This document shows, piece after piece, positions 17,501-22,284 of a stretch of 25,777 nt of DNA. The first letter of the stretch is position 1; every line of letters starts with the position of its first letter. The notes under the pieces are model-generated. The model was not told where the DNA came from and searched no databases. It saw only the letters and a list, made by a program, of their open reading frames with translations. This DNA comes from a virus: positions 1 through 25,777 of the IMG/VR virus record IMGVR_UViG_3300020207_000142. One strand, given 5' to 3'. The translations under genes were made by a program, and so were the position numbers.

Positions 17501-19169
17501 ATGCTGAACCATATATGCCACCAACAACACCTGTGTTTGTAATATCAATTGTACCAGTAGAAGCGGTGTATGTAATACCTGTCCCACCAGTTAATGCATT
17601 TTTAGCAGCGCTGTCAGCTCGAGCTGTAGTATAATAAAGGTTATCCCCTTCTGATAGATCAGTAGTACTATGCTCAGAAAGGACATTAATATCTCTACCA
17701 AGGGGACGATTCAAATCCCATGTAGCATTTGAATGATCGTATATGATTGAAGCATTTGCTCCAGCTACGGTAATTCCAGCGCCGTTGGCAGCTGCAGAAT
17801 CTAGAGCAGAATCTGCTAGAACAATGTTTTTATCATTTACAGATAAAGTTGTAGAATTAATTGTAGTGGTTGTACCATCAACTCTTAAATCGCCAAGAAT
17901 AGTAAGATCATTATCCACTTGAAGATTATCTCTAATACGAGTTTGATTTTCAAGGATTTCAAATCTTAAATTATTATCCCAATAAAGCTCAGTACCACCA
18001 TGATCTCTAAAGTGTGCTAGGTCTCTTTCACCATCAAAAGATTGAAGATGGATAGTTCCACTGTCGCGTGACATGATATAAATGTTACCACCTGATTCTC
18101 CAGGAAGATCTACATTTGTTCTTCTGATAAAGAAATCTCCGCCATTTTCAAAAATGTCGGCAATCCCTTCGCAGAAGGTGATTTTCTGGTTATCAGGCAA
18201 TCTAATACCAGCGTCAAATATTTCTTCTCTGTCAGTACGAGCGATCTTTGATTCTTGGAAAGTAAATACACCAGTTGTACTATCATAAGCGAAAAGATCA
18301 GAATCAGTAGTTAAACTAATCGCTGATCTAACTCTACCATCAGTATAATATAGATTCGTAGAACCTTCGCTAATAGCATCAGACGAAGTCGCACCAGTTG
18401 AAGAATCATATGATCTAGCAAAATCGGAATCAAATCTTGCTTTTGTATAGTAAATATTTGTTGTGCCTTCAGAAAGATCATCAGTCGTATTTGCTGACAA
18501 ATCAAAAGCTCTAACTGCGCCACCTGCACTTGTTATAGTTAGCTGATTGCCAATATCTTTTAAAACGAGTCCACCTAAATGGAGTGATCCGCCTGAAAGA
18601 TAAAGATCTTTCCATTTCTTTAGTGGAGAGCCTAAATCATGTGCGCTATCTTCGTCTGGAAGAATATCCCCAATAACTTTAATGCCATACTCTTCAGTCT
18701 CTAACTTATGTACGCCATCATAGTAAAGTTCAATTTTATCACTGTCTGCGTATGTTCTTAATAAAGTATTATTACTAACGTTATCAATAATGCCAAAGGT
18801 GTTAGCAGCGAATAAAATACCACCACCGCTGTCAGCGACTTGAAATTGAGCATATCTTATATTATCGTTATTTGGAGGAGTTGGATATGTACGATCAAAA
18901 ATTCTTAGATAGCCATCACCTGTTGAATCTTGTAATCTAAGAACTTGCGTAGTAACTTGATCTTGAATTTGCGCAGCGAAACTACTAAAAATAAATTTTT
19001 GTTGATCGCTATCCCAAACTAAGATATTTTCAATAGAGGAGAGATTTGTTTCATCAACATCATCAAGACGAACAAGACTACCAACCGAAGGCTCTCCAAT
19101 TTTTGTAGGAGTTCCAACAGTGATTCTTTTAACTATTGTAGTTCCTTCTGATACGACGCGAATAACCAT
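14511..19169 (-). CDS. Giant repeat-built fibre protein (1552 aa)
   Basis: The largest gene of the window. The N-terminal 60 residues (MVIRVVSEGTTIVKRITVGT, then VGSLVRLDDVDE...ENILVWDS) look like a virion-attachment domain. The shaft is built from recurring units. Eight copies of (D/N)LSEG...YYT(T/D/K).R fall between about residues 235 and 1225, interleaved with YGSSTQIPVFTVNAQGQLDS-type and AGGDGSFTYDSATGTLTYTG-type units. LPDEDSAHDLGSPLKKWKDLYL and TTTINSTTLSVNDKNIVLADSA are classic tail fibre motifs. The C-terminal domain has GGVITVTLPGSPTTGDYIKL and INSNWQLYSSIGQRGEQGPK. The short GEQGPKGDS is collagen-like. The ATG at 19169 follows a strong AAGGGGGA. I infer a long tail fibre or baseplate fibre; receptor binding is not proven. 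Confidence 0.88.
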   Translation of the reverse strand: MVIRVVSEGTTIVKRITVGTPTKIGEPSVGSLVRLDDVDETNLSSIENILVWDSDQQKFIFSSFAAQIQDQVTTQVLRLQDSTGDGYLRIFDRTYPTPPNNDNIRYAQFQVADSGGGILFAANTFGIIDNVSNNTLLRTYADSDKIELYYDGVHKLETEEYGIKVIGDILPDEDSAHDLGSPLKKWKDLYLSGGSLHLGGLVLKDIGNQLTITSAGGAVRAFDLSANTTDDLSEGTTNIYYTKARFDSDFARSYDSSTGATSSDAISEGSTNLYYTDGRVRSAISLTTDSDLFAYDSTTGVFTFQESKIARTDREEIFDAGIRLPDNQKITFCEGIADIFENGGDFFIRRTNVDLPGESGGNIYIMSRDSGTIHLQSFDGERDLAHFRDHGGTELYWDNNLRFEILENQTRIRDNLQVDNDLTILGDLRVDGTTTTINSTTLSVNDKNIVLADSALDSAAANGAGITVAGANASIIYDHSNATWDLNRPLGRDINVLSEHSTTDLSEGDNLYYTTARADSAAKNALTGGTGITYTASTGTIDITNTGVVGGIYGSASLVPVVTVNEQGQIDSIGTVSVAGVTSTAFDSATGILTINTADGGVFNATILDSDLTNSRTRSAIRAIDAGGDGSFSYDSATGTFTYTGPSAAEVRSHFSAAGDLQYDSNTGQFSFDVESVYTQTNFDSDFNTSLDAAALNGTGLSYDSSTNTLSITNTGVSASTYGSSTQIPVFTVNAQGQLDSAGVVPVAGVSTFTFDSANATLNIGTADGGSFNARIGLTNFSTTDLSEGDNLYYTTSRADSAFDVRLATKTTDNLAEGDNLYYTTARFDSDFGDNTTDDLTEGSTNLYYTTARADSDAKNALTNGTGLTYTPATGTFSITNTGVTAATYGSSTEIPVFTVNAQGQIDSAGTVQVAGVSSVSFDSASGILTISTADGGSFNTTIMDSDYTLSRARQAIQAIDAGGDGSFTYDSATGTLTYTGPSASEVRAHFSAGTGVTLSSGQISIGQEVDSLADVDFNSVTINGTTIFGDSYGSVSINTQQFKGDNTQTVFNVVSNDSSRDAVVALGVDNQYDHAIGTTGNAADNDFVIGFSGTNTDFIIKNNIGDTPFDLSGGTSLLTVNSSGQVITTNTTEATSKTNASVVIAGGLGVDKNIRAQDIIAAGNVTATGTLFGTLSAASLSARSTSDLSEGTNLYYTDARVDSYINASILTTDVSEGTNLYYTTARADSDARNAIDVNDGGGDGSLSYNASTGLISYVGPSANEVRAHFTGGTGVTITAGEIAIGQAVSTADSVEFAGGSFTGNVNITGDLVVGGDYILNETTDLRVTNALIKLADSNTNDVVDIGVVGRYSQDGGSTIRRAGFFRDATNGEWYTFNNLVQDDLDSSPAATTIDRNDPSFELGTWNFGALRGRYLGFDSDFRVFSTDYTVYDSDFTAVSAGRYAIDTSGGVITVTLPGSPTTGDYIKLIDVGDWTNNSVIVDRNGETIEGYAENFELDLGQSIIEFIYINSNWQLYSSIGQRGEQGPKGDSADAGTFASQSQSIAFSVALG
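15480..18470 (-). repeat. Array of LSEG...YYT fibre repeats in the 1552-aa gene
   Basis: Eight copies encoding the motif (D/N)LSEG(S/T/D)NLYYTTARADS occur, with YYT codons near 15505, 15582, 16621, 16705, 16794, 17633, 18350 and 18452. They alternate with longer units carrying GDGSF(S/T)YDSATGT and VFTVNAQGQIDSAG. Copies differ at many third positions, so this is old protein-level repetition rather than recent tandem duplication. Confidence 0.8.
16804..16933 (-). repeat. Fibre module repeat, copy B (pair at 10387-10516)
   Basis: The gapless 130-bp partner of the segment in the 468-aa fibre gene. It encodes AGVSTFTFDSANATLNIGTA and DGGSFNARIGLTNFSTTDLSEG. Confidence 0.8.
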
Positions 19170-19179
19170 TATTCCCCCT

Positions 19180-19536
19180 TTAAACTCTGGTCACTGAAGG
19201 CGTAATGTTTATGCGACCTTCCAAAACTCTTTCAATGATAGTATTAGAAGCGCTATCTTGGAAAGAAATTTCTACATCATATACATATCTACCAGATTTT
19301 AACGCTGTGGTTTGACTATTTGTAAGAGTCAAATTAACTAAACCATTAGAAGCTGGTGATGGAATCTGAGTTGAAAAACTTACTGCATCAGAATCGCTTG
19401 ATGCATAGGTTTTTCTTATTTGTGCTGTGGCAGTATAGCCATTTAAATCTTTCTTAGCACCGGCTGTATCTACTAATTCTAATTGGAGCGTGATGTCAGT
19501 GCCTTGACCTACATTAAAATCTTCATACTGCGCCAT
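19180..19536 (-). CDS. Small beta-rich virion protein (118 aa)
   Basis: A compact protein with the pattern VGQGTDITLQLELVDTAGAK, KDLNGYTATAQIRKTYASSD, LVNLTLTNSQTTALKSGRYVYDVEI, VLEGRINITPSVTRV. This is an all-beta, immunoglobulin-like pattern seen in many small phage tail/baseplate proteins and the N-terminal domain of baseplate upper proteins. The similarity is general and I cannot name a T4 equivalent. Its own late promoter box lies at 19570-19577, and the 1552-aa fibre gene starts 10 bp behind its stop, so I infer it is a fibre attachment partner made together with that fibre. The coding call is firm; the role is inferred. Confidence 0.85.
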   Translation of the reverse strand: MAQYEDFNVGQGTDITLQLELVDTAGAKKDLNGYTATAQIRKTYASSDSDAVSFSTQIPSPASNGLVNLTLTNSQTTALKSGRYVYDVEISFQDSASNTIIERVLEGRINITPSVTRV

Positions 19537-19569
19537 GTGATAAATTCTCTTCTTATTACAATTTACCTT

Positions 19570-19577
19570 TATTTATA
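19570..19577 (-). promoter_or_regulatory. T4-type late promoter box TATAAATA ahead of the 118-aa protein and giant fibre
   Basis: Exact TATAAATA on the minus strand, overlapping the last codons of the preceding glycosyltransferase gene by a few bases. It separates the enzyme cassette from the late fibre genes. The predicted start is near 19564. Confidence 0.72.
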
Positions 19578-20280
19578 TAAAATATTTCTCCATTTTTATG
19601 TAAACAGAAGAATCAGCCTGGGAAACTACACAAAAGGTTTTACTAGGATCGTATATGTATCCATCTGATTCGATATACTTTGGATCGTAAGATTCTAGAC
19701 CTTTGTTGCGAAAGTAATAATCTTTTGAAAAGTCTATCCAATTAAATTTATCAAAATATAATTCAGACAAAAACCTGTCAAGACCATAATAAAAGACTAT
19801 ATTAAAATCTAAATCATCAAAGAACTTATTATAAATGTCTTTATGATTACAATAAAAACCAAGTATTGAAGAATTAATTTTTGCTTCTGGTATTGTTAGT
19901 ATATTTTCTTCGTTTCCATCATACGGATAGTAAACACCATAGTGTCTTCCATTGATTGTTAATATTTTTTCTTGTTTTATCTGATTTATAATGTGGTCAA
20001 AATTATTTTGAATTATAACGTCCAAATCAAAATACAAAACAGGTCCAGATAAATTTAAATTAAATAAGCATATCTTCCACCAATAAGATTCTAAATCTAA
20101 AGATGTATCAAGTGGAATTATGTTAATGCCTTCAATGTCTGTATCAGAAAGGCAATAAAAATAAAATGGTAAAGAAATGTTTTTCTCTACCATCCTATAA
20201 AGTCTTTTTACATGTTCACTATTATATTTAGTTCCGTATTTTACACAGACTATGTTAACATGGGTTTTCAAGATCTTCAA
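19573..20280 (-). CDS. Putative GT-A type glycosyltransferase (235 aa)
   Basis: A 235-residue protein with the layout of a small GT8-like nucleotide-sugar transferase: an N-terminal beta strand NIVCVKYGTKYNSEHVKRLY, FYFYCLSDTD, then YWWKICLFNLNLSGPVLYFD reaching the DLDVII motif (Asp85-x-Asp87), the metal-binding DxD. Later it has SSILGFYCN and DRFLSELYF. No C-terminal membrane segment is seen. The start is not ATG. The reading frame opens with TTG at 20280, only three bases after GAGG; a second TTG at 20271 has a 12-base spacing. The conserved strand begins at residue 8, so one of these two is likely. It overlaps the oxygenase end by up to 26 bases. The sugar donor and acceptor are unknown. 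It is the last gene of the cassette. Confidence 0.8.
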   Translation of the reverse strand: MKILKTHVNIVCVKYGTKYNSEHVKRLYRMVEKNISLPFYFYCLSDTDIEGINIIPLDTSLDLESYWWKICLFNLNLSGPVLYFDLDVIIQNNFDHIINQIKQEKILTINGRHYGVYYPYDGNEENILTIPEAKINSSILGFYCNHKDIYNKFFDDLDFNIVFYYGLDRFLSELYFDKFNWIDFSKDYYFRNKGLESYDPKYIESDGYIYDPSKTFCVVSQADSSVYIKMEKYFI

Positions 20281-20929
20281 TTACCTCTTGCCAAAAATTG
20301 TCTGCTTCAGCAAATACAAATGCAACTGTAATACGGTAACAATCTGTATATGCAGCATGATAACATAATTTATCTGGAGAATCATAAGGTCCGAAATAAG
20401 TCATTTTTGCTTGCCATCCAGGTTTATCTTGAACACGGATTCTTTCTTTTTTCTCTATATCCCAATAATCAAACCAGCCATCACCTGTTTCTGAATATGT
20501 AATAATGATATTATATCCAGGAGCATTTGCATTGTTGTGCCAAGAAATAAATCCTCCTGGAGGATAGCATGCATTCAATGCATTGTTTTTGCAAGATAAA
20601 AATTCAATTAATTTAGTATTTAAAACTCTAGATGCATCTTTAATTATCTTTCCACGCGTGCTATCATCTTCATGCTTTAACCCAGAGAATCCCTTTAGCA
20701 CTCTTGGAAAACCATCATGTTCTCTTCCCATTCCTATAACATTATGCATGTATTCATCTGAAATCCAATCTTCAGCTTTGTCATTCTCATGGCGAATAGG
20801 AATTTCTTTTGCAATCAAAGGAGGATCGTCTGGTTTTTCTCTATGAAGAAGAACATCTTTATATTCATTTAAAATATCAATAAAATCTTGATTTTGTAAA
20901 TCAATATCTCTGACAGGCACTTGTGACAT
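20255..20929 (-). CDS. 2-oxoglutarate/Fe(II)-dependent oxygenase (prolyl-hydroxylase-like fold)
   Basis: A 224-residue protein from the ATG at 20929, chosen because AAAGGA sits about eight bases upstream and the ATG overlaps the preceding stop (TAATG). A longer in-frame start at 20965 lies inside the upstream gene. The double-stranded beta-helix core is visible: NACYPPGGFISWHNNANAPG, YNIIITYSETGDGWFDYWD, and MTYFGPYDSPDKLCYHAAYT followed by DCYRITVAFVF. Candidate ligands are His131 (WHNN) and His191 (CYHAA), with Arg199 in the expected spacing for 2-oxoglutarate. The usual Asp of HxD is Asn133 here. Such oxygenases are frequent in marine T4-like phages near fibre genes. The substrate is unknown: fibre protein, nucleotide or surface sugar are all possible. 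Confidence 0.85.
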   Translation of the reverse strand: MSQVPVRDIDLQNQDFIDILNEYKDVLLHREKPDDPPLIAKEIPIRHENDKAEDWISDEYMHNVIGMGREHDGFPRVLKGFSGLKHEDDSTRGKIIKDASRVLNTKLIEFLSCKNNALNACYPPGGFISWHNNANAPGYNIIITYSETGDGWFDYWDIEKKERIRVQDKPGWQAKMTYFGPYDSPDKLCYHAAYTDCYRITVAFVFAEADNFWQEVIEDLENPC

Positions 20930-21768
20930 TATAAAAATCCTTTTTCGCCATATTTGTCCATCCAACTTGAATAATGTATTACAACTGGATGCGGGTTAGT
21001 TTTCCAATAATCTCTTTTAGGATCTACAATGTGGCAATTATGAGTACCATCTTTATTAAATCCAAATGATGTAAAGTAGTTCCATCTATAGTTTTCATCA
21101 AAGAATTTCCACTTTAATGATTTATATTTTGGTGAATGATAAATTAACCACCATAATGTTAGTTGATCCCATTGTCTAAAGTTTCCCTTTTGAATATACT
21201 TAAATTCTATAGGATCCCATTGACCTACTCTTTGTTTTAAAAATAGTTCATACCAATCATACATAAATTCTTTAACTAATGGATTACGCATATCATATAG
21301 AGCTACACCACCACAATGAGCTAAATGATCTGGTACTCCGGTCCATCCATCATCATATAAATTAGGACCCCAATTCCATTCGGCAAAATGCCTAGCGCCT
21401 TCTTTAGTCAAATTGACATAAGCCATATCATGACCATCTAAAAGATCAAAAACATTAGATATATCGTCATGAACAATTTCAATGTCAGCATCTAGATAAA
21501 AAGTTAAATCATATGGAGAATTAGCCATTCCCCACATTTTTTCTCTATTTGTATTAGAAGGTGTAGCAATTACTTTTTCAAATGAAGAAAAATACTGCTG
21601 ACATTTTGGGTCATCAATAAATTGTTGTTCAGTGAATAACGTTATATTAGCATCTTCATCGTGATCTAAAAGAGATTCTGCTAAATTTTGTGCACCAATA
21701 AGAAACTGAGTCCGTTTTGTAGCTACAGTAACATAGCCTTTAGTTGGACTCTCCGGTTTCTTGTTCAT
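20929..21768 (-). CDS. Putative glycosyltransferase with DAD motif (279 aa)
   Basis: A 279-residue GT-A fold candidate. It starts GYVTVATKRTQFLIGAQNLAESL, a nucleotide-sugar binding strand/helix. It has NREKMWGMANSPYDLTFYLD, then the DxD motif at Asp93-Ala94-Asp95 (YLDADIEI), HCGGVALYDMRNP as the probable acceptor-side loop, and NPHPVVIHYSSW near the end, whose His265 fits the C-terminal metal ligand of retaining GT8 enzymes. GGAG about seven bases before the ATG at 21768 supports the start, which overlaps the upstream ORF by 29 bases. It has no signal peptide or transmembrane segment, so it acts in the infected cell cytoplasm. It is part of the overlapping four-gene cassette. Donor and acceptor are not predictable. 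Confidence 0.85.
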   Translation of the reverse strand: MNKKPESPTKGYVTVATKRTQFLIGAQNLAESLLDHDEDANITLFTEQQFIDDPKCQQYFSSFEKVIATPSNTNREKMWGMANSPYDLTFYLDADIEIVHDDISNVFDLLDGHDMAYVNLTKEGARHFAEWNWGPNLYDDGWTGVPDHLAHCGGVALYDMRNPLVKEFMYDWYELFLKQRVGQWDPIEFKYIQKGNFRQWDQLTLWWLIYHSPKYKSLKWKFFDENYRWNYFTSFGFNKDGTHNCHIVDPKRDYWKTNPHPVVIHYSSWMDKYGEKGFL

Positions 21769-22198
21769 TCATAATCTCCATTAATAAAATTGTAGCGTAA
21801 GCATTCATTTCAACTACATTTTTTGCTTTACGTATTTTAGATTTTAACTTACGGTTTGTTGACTCTTTTATTTCTGGAATTTCAAACGTTTGCAACTTAT
21901 GATTAAAAAGATCTTCTAACCGTTTGGCTTCATTCTTTTCCTCTTGCTTTTTAATTTTTGCTTCACGTTCTTGCTTATGTCTTTCAAGTCTATCTTCTGT
22001 AAACTTGTCAATAGATTCCATTGTATTTTGTTCTAGAACTTCTTGATAGTCTGAAGTAATATCACCGCGATCATCATATTTTGAGACACGAGCCACAGTA
22101 GTAGAAAACGATCCATCATCGTGCGTAATATTCAGACGAACTGTTAATCTGTCCTTAGCAGCTGTTTCCCAAAATGGATGTTTCCATTCTTTTTTCAT
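21740..22198 (-). CDS. Unrecognised coiled-coil protein (152 aa), first gene of the modification cassette
   Basis: I do not recognise this protein. The N-terminal 45 residues look beta-rich (KDRLTVRLNITHDDGSFSTT, VARVSKYDDRGDI). A long charged helix follows, about residues 62-98, with DRLERHKQEREAKIKKQEEK, a probable coiled coil. The end has LKSKIRKAKNVVEMNAYATI. It begins with GGAG and good spacing at 22198, is the first ORF behind a sigma70-like promoter, and overlaps the glycosyltransferase start. Charge and shape would suit a scaffold, chaperone or adaptor for the enzymes that follow, but that is only an inference from context. Confidence 0.8.
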   Translation of the reverse strand: MKKEWKHPFWETAAKDRLTVRLNITHDDGSFSTTVARVSKYDDRGDITSDYQEVLEQNTMESIDKFTEDRLERHKQEREAKIKKQEEKNEAKRLEDLFNHKLQTFEIPEIKESTNRKLKSKIRKAKNVVEMNAYATILLMEIMNEQETGESN

Positions 22199-22250
22199 TT
22201 TAATCTCCGTTTTATGTAATTATATATCTACCACAAAAACCATTACTTTT

Positions 22251-22278
22251 ATTATATCATATATTTCTGAATTGTAAA
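22251..22278 (-). promoter_or_regulatory. Sigma70-like promoter (TTTACA-16-TATAAT) ahead of the enzyme cassette
   Basis: On the minus strand TTTACA (22273-22278) is separated by 16 bp from a perfect TATAAT (22251-22256). They lie in the 86-bp gap upstream of the 152-aa ORF, with a predicted start near 22244 and a leader of about 45 bases. This gap has no TATAAATA box, unlike the gaps ahead of the late transcription units. AT-rich DNA can yield such matches by chance, so confidence is moderate. Confidence 0.6.
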
Positions 22279-22284
22279 TAGTTA

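Noticed and set aside
14511-19169. Giant fibre gene as a frameshifted or fused product of several genes
   Set aside because: The frame is continuous, repeats run throughout, and N- and C-terminal domains are of expected fibre type; no internal stop or promoter gap supports a split.
20929-20965. Upstream in-frame start for the oxygenase at 20965
   Set aside because: It lies inside the preceding glycosyltransferase gene; the ATG at 20929 has a better ribosome site (AAAGGA) and TAATG coupling.
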